Notes: generated by a model from the sequence alone, not told the origin. A stretch of 64,000 nt of DNA from Basidiobolus meristosporus CBS 931.73 (GCA_002104905.1 MCFE01000223.1:59290-123289), one strand, 5' to 3'; positions 10,011 to 22,818 are shown, numbered from the stretch's first letter. Numbers and translations are program-made.

Positions 10011-12761
10011 AATAAGGTTTTCTCATATAACAACAAGGAGATGGGACTCTTAAAGACATTGGTTGAAAAACCTATCAAGCTTCATACAGTGCCCCACACA
10101 CCCTGGTCATTTAAGCCTTACCCACTGCCTAGAGGACTCCATGCTGATATGCATGACCTACTTAAGAAGCAGATAGAAGCTAATATCCTAGAACCTTGCC
10201 ATGGACCTTATGCTAACCAATAGCTTGTGACCAAAAAGAAGAATGGAAAGCTCTGATTCATTCAAGAAATGCAACCTGCAAATGCTGTCACTATCAGAGA
10301 TGCCGCAATACCTCCATTTTTTGATGACTTTGCAGAGTGCTTTAGTGGTCACTCCATCTACTCAACATATGATCTCTACTAAGGATATGACCAGATCCCC
10401 CTAGATGAGACATCAAGAGATATATTTGCACTCCAGACACCATTTGGACTATTAAGAATGACAAGACTCAGCCAAGGGGCCACAAACTCTGTGGCTCAGT
10501 TCCAGAGATGCATGGTGAATGTGCTCTACCAGTTTATACCTGAAACTTGCTGTCTTTGTTGATGACATAGGCATCAAAGGACCAGAACTCTAGGACACAA
10601 CTGAAGTTATGGCTGTAGTAAGAAAGTTTGTCTATGACCATATTTCAGACAATGATGCCATATTAGGAGCCATTGAAGAAGCTGGACTCACCATCAGTGG
10701 TGAGAAAAGCAGCTTTGGTATATCAGAGATATCCATTGTTGGACAAAAAAGCAACACCTTTGGTTGTTCACCTAGAGACTCCAAGACACAAAAAATATGT
10801 AACTGGCCTACCCCGACAAATCTAACACAAGCTTGTGGCTTTGTAGCAGCTTGTGGGTTCTTTAGGATCTTGATCCCAACATTTTCTGAGATAGCAGAAC
10901 CAATCTACCAACTACATAAAAAGAATACCCCATTTATCTGGGGAGAAGAGCAAGAAGAAGCCATGCAATTACTAAAAGAGGCCTTAGTATCTCCTCCAGT
11001 TCTAAGACCTCTTGACTATTAGAACACTGAATGCCTACTTATTTTGACAGTGGATGCAAGCCTTATAGGAGCTGAAGCACTACTTGGCCAAGATGATAAA
11101 GATGGCAACTGCTATGCTTGCAGATATGAGAGCTGCCTCTTCTCTCCTAGAGAACAAAGATACTCACAGATTAAGAGAAAGCTATTAGGAGTTGTGAGAT
11201 GCTGAGAAAGCTGAAGTCACAGCTTTACATAACACATTTCATCCTGGAGACAGATGCCAAGCCACTTATAGGAGTGATCAACAAGCCTGAACTACCTGAT
11301 GATGCCAAGAATTGATGGATGGCATGACTGAAAATGTTTAACTTTGAGGTCAGACATATCCCTGGCAAAACAAATGTTGTGGCCAATGCACTCTCCAGGA
11401 AGGGACCACAGTTGTCTGAAGATATGAACCATGACTTTGATGACATAATTGATGCAGAAATCCAACAACTACATGTGTAGAAGCCCAGCAACTCAATGTG
11501 CAAAACCATCCAAGACTATCTGAGAAACTTAGAGAAGCCACCAGGAATGAGCCCACATGATTTCAGAAAGCTCAGGAAGAAGGCCCATCATTTTTGCATA
11601 AAGGATGGCCTCCTCTTCAAATGAGTAAAGCCTGGACAGACACCAAGGAGAGTTATAGCTGAGCCCCAGGAACAACTAACTATTAAGTCAAGCCTTCATG
11701 AAGGAAGACCTGGTGGTCATAGAGGAAGAGATGACACATGCAATATTGATTCCAGTAGATATTACTGGGAGCATATGTATCATGATATCCAACACTTTGT
11801 TGAATCTTGTGACATTTGCCAAAGAAGGTCAACCAAGAGATATGAGGAACCACTCTATCCAACCTACACACTTTGCCTATGGCAGAAGGTTGGCATTGAC
11901 CTGGTCCATGTGCCAACTGCTGAAACCAAGAAGTACCTAGTTGTTGCCAGAGATGATCTGAGTGGATGGGTAGAAGCTCAAGTTCTGTCCAATAACAAAA
12001 GCCACACAATATGGAGACTTATTCTTGAAGATATAATATGCAGACTTGGCTGCATCAGCCAGTTTGTTGCTGACTAAGGAGAAATGACTTCAAGTTTGAT
12101 CCAGGAACTCTGCCCACAATACAAGATTCAAATTTCTTTCACCACCGCCTATCACCCACAAGCCAATGGGATGGTTGAAAGAGGCCATGGCCCACTGGTC
12201 AACTCCCTAGTCAAGAGCTGCAAGAACTTGACACTACAGTGGCCTAGACAACTTTATCTAGCACTGTGGGCAGATAGAATCACTACAAAACGCAGCACAG
12301 GCCTATCGTCATTCAGGTTGCCTTACAGACATGATTACATTCTTCCTGTAGAGCTTGACTCAACATCATGGAACATGCTAGAGTGGAGAACTACAATGAG
12401 TAGAGAAGAATTACTGACTACATGCATCAAACAGCTTGATCACCATAAGCTTGATATTACCCAAGCAGCTGCCAAACTCAAAGAGACAAGACTTCAGAGC
12501 AAGGAACCATTTGACAAGTCACATAGCCTTGGACCAAAGCGGTTACTGCAAGGAGATCCAGTATTACTCTATGATTCCACTTTAGACAAACAGTGGAGTT
12601 GCAAATTTGAAAATAAGTGGTCTGGCCCATTTATTATCTCTAAGGTGATTGGAAATGGAAGCTACTACTTGTCTGAACTTGATGAAACACCACTAAGATT
12701 ACCTGTGGCAGGAAACAGACTTAAGCTATTTAAGCACCGGAATTTTGCACATTACATTTAG
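10011..12761 (+). pseudogene. Gypsy-A pol (RT, RNase H, integrase), copy 1, broken
   Basis: The fragment matches the pol frame of copy 3 from KVFSYN onward. RT motifs in order are KKNGKL, YDQIPLDETSRD and FGLLRMTRLSQGATNS; the VDD catalytic site near 10560 is damaged by a shift. The best open segment, 10609-11022, covers the RT thumb and connection. RNase H follows, out of frame (11040-11200). The integrase (11690-12761) has an HHCC zinc motif ending CDICQRR, a GIDLVHVP aspartate, a second aspartate ruined by the stop at 12075, and NGMVERG. The C-terminal 225 codons at 12084-12761 are open. Multiple stops exclude function. Confidence 0.85.
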
Positions 12762-12800
12762 TTTGCTTTAACATGAGTTCAAAGCTGAGAGGGGGGTGGA

Positions 12801-13876
12801 TGTAGTGGGGTCACAGTGACACCCACAAGCAGATGTGCTCATTACCATACATTCACTTCCCTAAAAAGGACTCCCCCCCTATATTAGTATCATCCCAAAT
12901 TGCAATATCTTCTATCTGTCTATGTGATTATTATTATGTGACCTGGCAAACTATTTGTCACTATTCACAGGTTGCACAAGCTATTCTTATTCCTTGCCAA
13001 GATGCCTGGATAAGATAGTTACCATATAAGGCAAGTACCCCCAACAGTGCCTATATCATGTGACAATCCTGGTTTCCTAGCCCTCCAATCCTACAACCAT
13101 ATGAGGTAACTATATGACACATATGTTTCATATTACCACTATCTCATTGGTTAGGTATTACTATGTCTCATGGAACAATCGGCCAAGAATTTGAGCTATT
13201 TTTAGTACACAATGGCATGATTGGCTGTCTACTACCTTCTGGAAACTTCCAGAAAGTATTTTCTAGCAAGAATTTCAGCAGTAAAAAAGTATATAAGGGA
13301 GGCTATCTCTTAAAAATAAGTCATCCCTCTTCCAATATTCCAACTATTGATCAGTGATGTCACCGCTGCCTATTACCACAGCATTCTGACTCAGACCTGA
13401 TAATACTCCCAGGAAACCACGCTGACAGCCAACTGACCTTGGAGGTACTACTTGTGAAGAATACTCAGAGTAGGTATATTTTATTATATTTGATTGTTTT
13501 CCCAAGTTTGTTCTTGTACAGGCAAAGATACCTTTCAGTCTTTGTAACTATTGGTCAAGGCTGCATTCTTATCAAGTCCCTGTTGATGGAGTTTACAGTT
13601 GTTTTGACTTTGAAAGCTTTAGTCCACTGTCATCTCAAAGGACATGAAGCCATTAAAAACTTTTGTTGAGATGCCAACTAAGTTGGGGACTGGAGCTCAA
13701 TAGTTTTCCCTTGACAAGCTTAAGGCTTTATCCCCCTTCACATTAGATTAGACAAAAGACCCAGTATTCCTAGCCAGCTTTTGCCAGAGGTTATTGCACC
13801 CAGTGAACACCCTACACACATTCACACTTGAGAGGTGTTGGCCATATTTTACCCTTTGGACTTATACACCACCACA
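12801..13876 (+). repeat. Gypsy-A 3' LTR, copy 1
   Basis: Begins TGTAGTGGGG directly after a purine-rich tract (GAGAGGGGGG, 12787-12796) and ends CACCACCACA. It is about 1,076 bp, collinear with the 1,071-bp LTR at 60106-61176, and carries a TATATAAGGGAGGC promoter block near 13290. It belongs to the element whose 5' end was replaced by gypsy-B. Confidence 0.85.
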
Positions 13877-14243
13877 CCACAACAAAGGCATCAAAGCAAC
13901 TGGAAAGAATCTCAATCCCTAAAGTATGGATACCTCTGAAATTTGAAACACAAAGTCTGAAGAGCTCAGTGGTTAACAATGGGCAACACATGATGACATT
14001 GCCTAGAGGAGTGCCATTGTTAAACCTAGAGGAAGTTGATGAAAACAATCAAGGACCACCTACAAACAAGGAACCAGAAGAAGAACTCCCCAAGCCAGAT
14101 GTGGACCCCAGTCCACCAAAAATTGACACACACTACATCAAAGAGACAATTGAAACTTTATTAAAAGACTACATCATTACAGAGAGCCAGTCTCCATGGG
14201 CCTCCCCTGTAGTGATAGTTCCAAAGAAAGACAGAAAGCAGCA
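13877..14243 (+). pseudogene. Gypsy-D pol scrap (before RT and RT N-terminus)
   Basis: An open frame within 13828-14295 encodes a proline/acidic linker (PTNKEPEEELPKPDVDPSPP) and then LLKDYIITESQSPWASPVVI and VPKKD. The SPWASPVV.VPKKDG motif is the classical N-terminus of Ty3/gypsy reverse transcriptases. It matches neither gypsy-A nor gypsy-C, so it is a fourth gypsy family. It is cut on both sides by other elements. Confidence 0.7.
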
Positions 14244-14592
14244 TTTTTGTTCCAAATTACACCAAAGGCATTGTTTTAACCTTTCAAGCTCTTGACATTG
14301 CTACTTTGTCTGTCAGTGGGATATTCACTCTGTCAACAATGGAGGATGTGCCGGCTGTGGTAGACATATTTCATTCCTCTGCAAATTTATTTACTTCACT
14401 GCAGTGTAACACAACTGGCTGTGCTTCCAACTCTGGTCATAACTGCTGTTTTCTTGTTGGTAATTCTTCTTGGCTATGATGGGAGTCAGTCAGTTCCAGG
14501 CTTATGTTGTTAATTGGCAAGAACTGCCACTGATTACTTATGGGTCCCTGTCTCTGGCTTGTGTAGACTTTTTCCCCTTGATTTTTCTTTTA
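14244..14592 (-). pseudogene. CACTA-H accessory-gene scrap
   Basis: The minus strand matches the VYPSLRQGG, FLPIN, SKVDEFAE and DKASMSRTQK region of the copy D accessory gene, in degraded form. It is cut at 14592 by the terminus of CACTA-B, so B inserted into this older copy of its own family. Confidence 0.65.
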
Positions 14593-16080
14593 CCCTATGA
14601 AAAACAACTTGGTCCTGCAGGTGGATCCAATGCAGATTAGTCATCAGGATCCCATCTAGAGACTGCATTAATGCCAGCAGCTTAGAATTAGTGACTTTAA
14701 CAATCTTATGGCAGGATCATGGCAGTGTAGTGGTGTATAAGTCCAAAGGAGAGTTTCATCCAACACTTCTCAAGTGTTTTGTGGGTGGGGTGTTCACTGG
14801 GTGCAAAAATCTCTGGCAAAAGCTTGCTAGAAATACTTGAGTTCTGTCTCTAATCTAATGTGATGCTGAATAAAGCCACAAGCTTGTTAAGGAAAAACTA
14901 TTGAGCTACAGTCCCAAACTTAGTTGGCATCTTAACCAAAGTATTTGCTGGATTCAGCATCCTTTGAGATAAGAATGTACTGCAGCTTCCAGAGTCAAAA
15001 TAACTGTAAACTCCACCAGCAGGGACTTGATAAGAATGCAGCTGTGGTCAATAGTTACAAAGATATAAAAGTATCTTTGCCTGTGCAAGAACAAACTTGG
15101 GAAAGAATGAAATATAATAAAAGATACCTACTCTGAGTATTCCTCACAAGTAGTGCCTCCAAGTTCAATTGGCTGTAAGTGCAGTTTCTTGGGAGTGTCC
15201 AGTGGTCTGGGATTGGAAATTCAGGTAGCAGCAGATAGCAGTGATCACACTAAACAACAAGCTGGTATATTGATAAAAGGGATGATGATTTATTGGTAAG
15301 GGATTGCCGCCCTTGTATACTTTTCTCACTGGCCAAGTGATGACTAATCATAGTGTTCCAGAAGGTAGCAGATATCAATAGAAATCTTAATGATATCAGA
15401 ATGAGCTAAGAGTATTCTAAGTAGGTACTGGAAGGTTCTAAGAGGCACAGCACATCCAACCAATCAGGAATCAGTACTATGAAGCCCGTGAAATATAGGG
15501 GTACTTTATATGGCATAGAAGTGGTAGGGATGGTAACACATGTTGACCATGCGTCACGGGTACTGGTGTGGGTACTTGCCTAATATACTAGCACTTACAG
15601 CTTGTAATCTTACATAAAGTGAGGGATAACTTGTGCAATAAGGTAAGCAGGTGTGATAATCTGCCAGCTTATGGGATGGTACTGATCAAGTAAGGCAAAT
15701 GGGATAAAACTAAAATTAGTGTAGTAGAGATTTAGGGAAGTAGATGTTGCAGTTTATATAAGGAACTTCTCAAGAAATAGTGATAATAGTTGAACTGTTG
15801 CTTATTAATAAAGAAGCTCAGTATTTATACCTTTGTAGAAGTAATAAATCTGTAACACTAAGTAAGGAGGGTTTCTCAATATTCAGGAGCATTCTGTAAC
15901 AGTTGCAGGGTTAGTACATAATAGCTAGTATTAGTGCTAATTCATTCCTGACTAAAGGCAAATAATCATAAGATCATAGATCTGGAGAAAGTGGCAAAGT
16001 TGGAGCTGTAAGTTAGTCCCACAGTAACCAGCACTAGTCCTGAATTGTTAAGTAAATTTTTAGCTGCAGAATGATGCCAC

Positions 16081-16362
16081 TGTTGAAATATTGGACTATT
16101 TGGTATCATTCAGCAGCTAAAAATTTACTTAACAATTCTAGGCTAGTCTTAGTCACTGTAGGACTCATTTACTGCCTTAACTTTGCCACTTTCTCCAGAT
16201 ATATGATCTTATGATTATTCCCCTATAGTCAGGATCAAATTAGCACTATTACCAAACATTATGTACCAACCCTGAAACTGTTACAGAATGCTCCTGAATA
16301 TTGGGAAACCCTCCCTACTTAGTGTTACAGATTTATTACTTCTACAAAGGTATAAATACTGA
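16081..16362 (+). repeat. 5' LTR of copia-II, 3'-truncated
   Basis: Matches the first 282 bp of the 368-bp 3' LTR, up to just past the TATAAATACTGAG box. It then joins gag codons directly. The missing part contains the polyadenylation signal region and the LTR end. Confidence 0.85.
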
Positions 16363-19300
16363 GATATCTTCCCTGTAAAGGAGAGGTTTGATGGGAAGAA
16401 CTACAGACTTTGGAGAATCAAGATGCAGATCCACCTTGAGGAAAGAAAGCTTTGGAACATAGTAACAGGAAAGGAAGTTGAGCCCAAAGGAACAGCAGAA
16501 GATATGGAGAAGTTTCAAGAGAAGGAGAGAAAGGCCTTCAATGCAATATGCATCAATGTGCAAGACTCCTTCATTGGACAAATCCATGCCTCAAATACTG
16601 CCAAAGCAGCATGGGAATCCTTAGAGAAGATCTTTAGAGCAAAGTCAGTATCAAGCAAGCTTTATTTGAAACAAAAGTTCTTCAACATGAGAAAAAAGCC
16701 AGATGATGACATGCTACAACTCATTACCAGAATGGAGACACTTGCAGAAGAACTTTACAGTATTAATGCTGGTGTAGATGATGAAGAAAAGATACTCTGT
16801 CTGCTTTGCAGCCTACCAGACGAGTATGAGCCACTCATACTTTCTTTTGAAAGCAGAGAAGACAACTTGACTTTAGACTATGTCAAAGGAAGACTTCTCC
16901 ATGAAGAACTCAGACGTAATGATCAAGCAGAGAAAATTGAAGATAATGCTTTATTCAGTTCAGAAAGGCATACAGAAAGAAGGGAAAGCAACAAAACCGA
17001 AGAAAACCTGGCTGCTGTAACTACTGTAAGAAGCCAGGACACTGGGCAAGAGAATGCAAGAAGAAACAAGCAGACGAAAAAAAGAAACTAGAGCAGGCAA
17101 ACCATATAACTACTGATGAACAGTTATTTGTCACTGTACAAGAGAGTGCAAGTAACCAAAGTAATGAATGGTATATTGACTCTGGAGCGTCACAGCATAT
17201 TTGTGGTATAAAGGATTGGTTCAGCAACTTAAAGACTATTCCCGTAAGAAAGGTTTATCTGGGAGATAACTCTGCATTGGAAGCTACCGCCAGTGGGTCT
17301 ATACAACTAAATATGAGTGATAACTCAGGGGCAACAACAGCAAAACTGACTGATGTACTCTATGTACCTGGAATAGCTAAGAACCTACTCTCAGTCAGTA
17401 AAGCAACTACACAGGGACTGAAATTTGTTCTTACTAAGCTGAGCAGCTCAATATTGAGTGAAAATGGACAAAAATTAGCTTTGGGAATCAGAGATCACAA
17501 TATATACAAGTTACAATGCAAGATCATTGTACCTGAGTATGTCAACATTGCTGAAACTAATGAAACCAACTGGGAGACGTGGCATAGGAGGCTAGGACAC
17601 ATAGGGGAACAGAAAATGAGCCAATTGGTGAAAAATCAGCTTGTTTTGGGCCTAAAATACTCAATTCCAATCAAATTGAATGTTTGTAAGCGATGTTCAT
17701 ATGGCAAACAAGCTAGGCAACGTTTCAAGAGCTCAGAAGGCATCAATACCACCGAAATATTGGCTATTGTACACTCAGACATATGTGGCCCCATGAGAAC
17801 ACTGTCCTTTGAAGCCAAGAGATACTTTATGACGTTTATTGATGACAAGACAAGATATACATGGGTGTACTTCCTCAAAACAAAGGATGAAGCTTTAGAG
17901 ACGTTTAAGCACTTCAAGAACATGGCAGAAACACAAACTGGGTGTAAATTGAAGGTACTACAAAGTGACAATGGAGGAGAATACTGCTCAAAGGAGTTTG
18001 CAAAATACTGCTTGTCTACTGGTATACTTCAACAGACCACAGTTCCTCATACTCCACAGCAAAATGGAGTAGCAGAACATGCAAATAGAACAATAGTAGA
18101 GATGGCAAGATCTATGCTACATGATAAGGGAATGGACTACAAGTTTTGGGCTGAATCTGTTGCTACCGCTGTATACATCAAGAACAGATGCCCTGTTGAA
18201 ATATTGGACTATTTGGTATCATTCAGCAGCTAAAAATTTACTTAACAATTCTAGGCAAGTCTTAGTCACTGTAGGACTCATTTACTGCCTTAACTTTGCC
18301 ACTTTCTCCAGATATATGATCTTATGATTATTCCCCTATAGTCAGGATCAAATTAGCACTATTACCAAACATTATGTACTAACCCTGAAACTGTTACAGA
18401 ATGCTCCTGAATATTGGGAAACCCTCCCTACTTAGTGTTGCAGCTGTATTACTTCTACAAAGGTATAAATACTGAGCTTCTTTATGAATAAACAACAGTT
18501 CAACTATTATCACTATTTCTTAATAAGTTCCTTATATCCAAATCACTTCTTAAATTGCAACATGCCCAACAACAGCGCTACATGATTCTTCACCCTTTGA
18601 AGCATATACAGGCAAACAACCAGATCTCCAGCACCTCAGGATCTTTGGCAGTGATGTTTTTTATCACATCCCTGACAAAAAACGCTCAAAGTTGGAACCA
18701 AAGAGTAGAAAAGGGATCTTTCTTGGGTATTGTGAAGATACTAAAGGGTATAGAGTGTATGATGGCGAAATTCAGAAGCTGATCAAGAGCAGGGACGTTG
18801 TATTTGAGGAGAATTCAGATCAGAAAGCCACAGAAATCATTGGCCAGCTGCCTGATGATGCAATCAACACAAATGAAGAAGATACGTACCAAATCCAGCC
18901 AGAGATGGAAGATACTTCTACCAGTTCCAGATCAGATCAGATTATCCCAGTTAGGAGATCTACCAGAATAAGAAATGCCCCTGGATCCTGGTGGCAGACA
19001 TCCAATGATCATGAAGAAGCTTATCTTGCCTTATGTGCCAAACCTCAGAATCTGGAACAGGCAATGCAAGGTCCAGATGCTACTAAGTGGCAACAAGCCA
19101 TGCAGGAGGAGTACCAATCACTGATCAAGGCAAAAACGTGGGAACTGGTAGATTTACCAAATGGGAGAAAGCCAATAGGATGTAGATGGGTCTACAAGAT
19201 CAAGATAACCTCAAATGGTGCCGTTGATAAGTACAAGGCTAGATTGGTAGCTAAAGGCTATTCCCAGATCCAGGGACTAGACTTTAAGGAAACATTTGCT

Positions 19301-20623
19301 CCGGTTGCCAAGTTTAACTCTATTAGGACAGTTCTAGCCCTGGCAGCTGTACACAGTCTAGATCTACACCAAATGGACGTCAAAACAGCCTTTCTAAATG
19401 GGGATCTGCAAGAAACTATATATATGGAGCGACCAGAAGGTTTTACCGATCCAAAAGGCCCCCATAAGGTGTGCAAACTTAAAAAATCGTTGTATGGGCT
19501 TAAGCAGGCACCCAGAGCATGGTATAACAAGATTGACACATATCTAGAGGAAATTGGGTTCTCTTGTAGCACTGCAGATCACAGTATATATGTGAAACAG
19601 CTCAAAAAGGGTGTGATCATCCTAGTTCTTTATGTGGACGACCTAATTATAGCTACAAGTGATCAAGAGGCACTTAAACAGACGAAATCAGATCTCTTCA
19701 GCAAGTTTGAGATGAAAGATCTTGGAAAATTGAGCTATTTTCTTGGAATTGAGGTCAAATTTGACATACCTACGCAGAAAATTGTGCTGAATCAGTCTAA
19801 GTACATCAGGGACATTCTTAGACGCTTCAAAATGGAAAATTGCAAACCTGCAGCAACCCCTATGGACAATAACCTGAAATTAAGCAAATCTCAGCCAGTT
19901 ATAGATGAAAACGGCTCAAATATGGACCAAAACCTTCCCTATCAATCAATGGTTGGTAACCTAATGTACTTGATGGTGTCTACATGTCCAGATATTGCAG
20001 TAGCAGTTGGAATAGTCAGTCAATTCATGCAGAATTATGGATCAGATCAAATTACAGCAGTTAAGTGGATTTTCAGATATCTACAAGGTACCATAAATAT
20101 GGTACTGGAATACTCTGGAGCAGCTAATAGGCAAAAATTTGATGGTTATAGTGATTCAGATTGGGGTAGGGATTTGATTGACAGATGCTCTACCACAGGC
20201 TATGTATTTCTTTATGCTGGTGCAGTTATTACTTGGAATTGCAAGTAACAACCAACTGTGGCACTATCTACAACTGAAGCCAAATATATGGCTGCATGTC
20301 AAGCAACTAAGGAGGCTATATGGCTACAAAAATTATTCAAAGACTTAGGTTTTAATTCAGGTGAACCAACATGTATTTACAAGGATAATCAAAGTTGTAT
20401 TTCATTGGCTAGAAATCCTACTAATCATGCCAGAACTAAGCACATTGATATACAGCATCACTTTGTGAGGGAAGCTGTAGAAAATAATTTAGTAGAGCTG
20501 GTTTACTGCCCAACTGACAAAATGGTGGCAGACATATTGACAAAACCACTAGCTAGGCCACAGATTGAGATCCTTAGAGAGAAATTGGGATTAAGAAATT
20601 ATTTAGTTGAGGGGGAGTGTTGA
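16363..20623 (+). pseudogene. Copia-II gag-pol, broken
   Basis: Polyprotein for capsid, protease, integrase, RT and RNase H. The frame opens at 16363 with no ATG because of the 5' deletion. Gag follows to about 16978, where a 1-nt deletion relative to copy J (GAAAGAAGG against GAAAAGAAGG) shifts the frame before the zinc knuckle (CCNYCKKPGHWAREC, 17020-17065). The protease reads YIDSGASQHI (17175). The integrase carries HRRLGH, HSDICGPM, QSDNGGE and NGVAEH, and is split at 18194 by a solo LTR. RT carries [22 protein letters not shown] and LYVDDLI (19631). RNase H has GYSDSDWGRD, a TAA stop at 20246, then ALSTTEAKYM to the end at 20623. Three independent lesions make it inactive. Confidence 0.9.
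18194..18562 (+). repeat. Copia-II solo LTR inside the copia-II integrase
   Basis: A 369-bp LTR (TGTTG...CAACA) flanked by the 5-bp duplication TGCCC (18189-18193 and 18563-18567). The coding frame on the left (IKNRCP) resumes in frame on the right if the LTR and one duplication copy are ignored. It contains TATAAATACTGAG and AATAAA. Confidence 0.92.
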
Positions 20624-20986
20624 AATATTGGACTATTTGGTATCATTCAGCAGCTAAAAATTTACTTAACAATTTTAGGCTAGTCTTAGTCACTGTAGGA
20701 CTCATTTACTGCCTTAACTTTGCCACTTTCTCCAGATATATGATCTTATGATTATTCCCCTATAGTCAGGATCAAATTAGCACTATTACCAAACATTATG
20801 TACTAACCCTGAAACTGTTACAGAATGCTCCTGAATATTGAGAAACCCTCCCTACTTAGTGTTGCAGCTGTATTACTTCTACAAAGGTATAAATACTGAG
20901 CTTCTTTATGAATAAACAACAGTTCAACTATTATCACTATTTCTTGATAAGTTCCTTATATCCAAATCACTTCTTAAATTACAACA
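20619..20986 (+). repeat. 3' LTR of copia-II
   Basis: A 368-bp LTR preceded by the polypurine tract GAGGGGGAG (20609-20617). TATAAATA lies at 20888-20895 and AATAAA at 20911-20916. The pol stop codon (20621-20623) falls just inside the LTR. Confidence 0.92.
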
Positions 20987-21099
20987 GCCACAGAGTCCAA
21001 TATTTTAACAGTAGAAAATATGCAAATGAGCACATCTGTCAGTGGGTATTACTGTGACCCCACTACAACAACATTTTGCTAATTTTACTGCAAAATAAA

Positions 21100-22818
21100 G
21101 TCAAAATACTTGACAAGGTTTGAATGGAGTTACTATAATAGTTGCATGGCATTTTTGCAGTGTTAATGCGGTCAACAACTCTTTTTAATGGATCTAACCA
21201 GCCAGAACATTGAGTGGCCTTATATGGCAATAACTTGATGATATTTCATCGGTCTCACTGCAAGACTCTGATGGCATTATCACAGCTGTATAGTGGCCTA
21301 CAGCTAGTTCTATATAATGCTACTGTACCAGCTTACCAATTAGTATTTCCTTGATAGAATGGCTTCAGAACACCACCTGAATAAAAACATATCCAGCTTA
21401 TTGAGTCTTTGCATTTGTATTGTTGCATATGAATATGAGTATTGATTAGAGCCTGTGAGAAGTACATGAGGTGGTGGATACTCTGTAGTATCATGCCAGT
21501 TCTTTCAAATTTCTCCAGTATCCCAAAGGGCCCATTTAGCTTGGAATGTCCCATGTTCAACTTGGTAATCAGTATAGAGATATTGTTGAAAAGCAAATTC
21601 ATTGCTCCTAGTGGAAAGCTTTTACTCAAACAGATACCCTCTATCTTACATATATCCGGTTTCCAATTAATTACATATTCCAGCAAAAGGCATATAGCTT
21701 GCCAACTTTGCTGCAATTGCAAGCTGACTTCTGTATGTTCTCTCTGTGGGAATATTATTTTCTCAGTGTTGATGATTGGGTAATAATAATGTGTATGAGT
21801 TATGGAATAAATCCCCTGTATCTTATGCATTTGACTGCAATACTGTCCCTTGTGCACAGAATGACCTGCTATCTTGCTGATGGCTGGGGTATCTCCAATG
21901 CAGATAATAAAATGCGCTTTTACAAGATGGCTATTAACAGTTATCCTGCTGGAAAGCATACATAATACATTTGGCAATCAATGCAGGTAGCTATTGAGGT
22001 TAGACAGTGATTTAAGTGCAAATACCAGTGAGACTACCATCAGATCTTTGCTCTGATACTGTAAGATAGGGGGCAGATTCAAATTGTTGAGGATCAGTGG
22101 CTAGCAGGATATGTGGTAGAGTACTTGTTTAATAAGAATCTATCAAGTGCTAAAGCAAAGGCATGGTCACATATATTTTCAAAGTAGCCATTGGTTCTTT
22201 GCTGTTTGTAATGTTTACCATCAAATATACTTGATATTTGCACTTGAATGATACTGAGTGTGGTACTGTATAGCATTGCAATATTTGTTGGACTTCATTT
22301 GCTTCTTTATGTAGGTATTACCACATCATTATATCATTCACCTGTAAATAGATTACTAGGCTCACTTGGCTCTACAAAGTATCCTGGGCATTTGTTTTAA
22401 CAGTTGTTGTCTGATTGCATATTAGGATCTGACAAGGCTTATGCATGGTGCTTTTGTTAGGGGAGATAGGCTCACAATCAATCACTGAACCTTTGTTATC
22501 AGAGCTAACTCTCTGCATGGCATATTCAGAATGGTGAGGTGAGCCTAAAGGCATCCAAAACTCACCTGGCTCAGTTTGCACAAGGTTACAAAGACAGGCA
22601 GGTGCAAAGATAGGAGTATCAACAGGCTGGCAAGATAATGTTGTTACAGTAGTGACTGATGCATGGTCAAATATGACCCATGTAGCAAAACACTGGCTGT
22701 GATCCATGTTATACTTCCTATGCTGTCTGCTTGCTTCATGACTGGGGCACATACTACAATAGCCACAAGGTCTTTTTTCTCTTCTCCTATGGCATTGAAT
22801 CAAAGTAGTCTTGTCCAT
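21100..22818 (-). pseudogene. CACTA-B transposase, broken
   Basis: The start at 22818 gives MDKTTLIQCHRRREKRPCGYC, followed by the H..RQHRKYNMDHSQC cluster and an acidic linker, open for 148 codons to 22372. The Tnp2 core is then partly missing (deletion between about 22370 and 22280). It resumes with IFDGKHYKQQ and ALALDRFLLNKY (22094-22276), and after another gap with GDTPAISKIAG and the following domain (21333-21977, 214 aa open). The C-terminal part runs toward 21100 with deletions. It is the copy with the best preserved N-terminus. Confidence 0.8.

Larger units (their letters stand above)
16081..20986 (+). mobile_element. Copia-II retrotransposon, near full length
   Basis: A Ty1/copia element bounded by a truncated 5' LTR (16081-16362) and a 3' LTR (20619-20986), with GCCAC duplicated at both edges. 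A deletion at 16362/16363 removed the end of the 5' LTR, the primer site, the leader and the gag start. The pol region holds a 369-bp solo LTR of the same family (18194-18562). The LTRs differ at only a few positions, so the element is young despite its damage. Confidence 0.9.
15745..21010 (-). repeat. Older copia-II solo LTR, interrupted
   Basis: Parts 15745-16080 and 20992-21010 form a 355-bp minus-strand copia-II LTR (TGTTGC...TTAACA when read on plus). It is flanked by GTAGA on both sides and split by the full copia-II element, which made its own GCCAC duplication (16076-16080 and 20987-20991). It is more diverged from the other copia-II LTRs than they are from one another, consistent with greater age. 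Confidence 0.85.
14726..21067 (-). repeat. Gypsy-A solo LTR, interrupted
   Basis: The two parts, 14726-15744 and 21016-21067, add up to 1,071 bp, exactly the length of the LTR at 60106-61176, in minus orientation (TGTAGTGGTG...CCCCACTACA). No internal gypsy sequence adjoins it, so it is a solo LTR formed by LTR-LTR recombination. It is split by a copia-II LTR with the duplication GTAGA (15740-15744 and 21011-21015). A clear duplication of the LTR itself in CACTA-B is not visible (GGCAG versus ACAAC). Confidence 0.8.

Noticed and set aside
15745-16362. Long inverted repeat as a new hairpin element
   Set aside because: The head-to-head LTRs arise from one copia-II element inserting into an older reversed copia-II LTR; the missing end of the older LTR is found at 20992-21010 with matching duplications.
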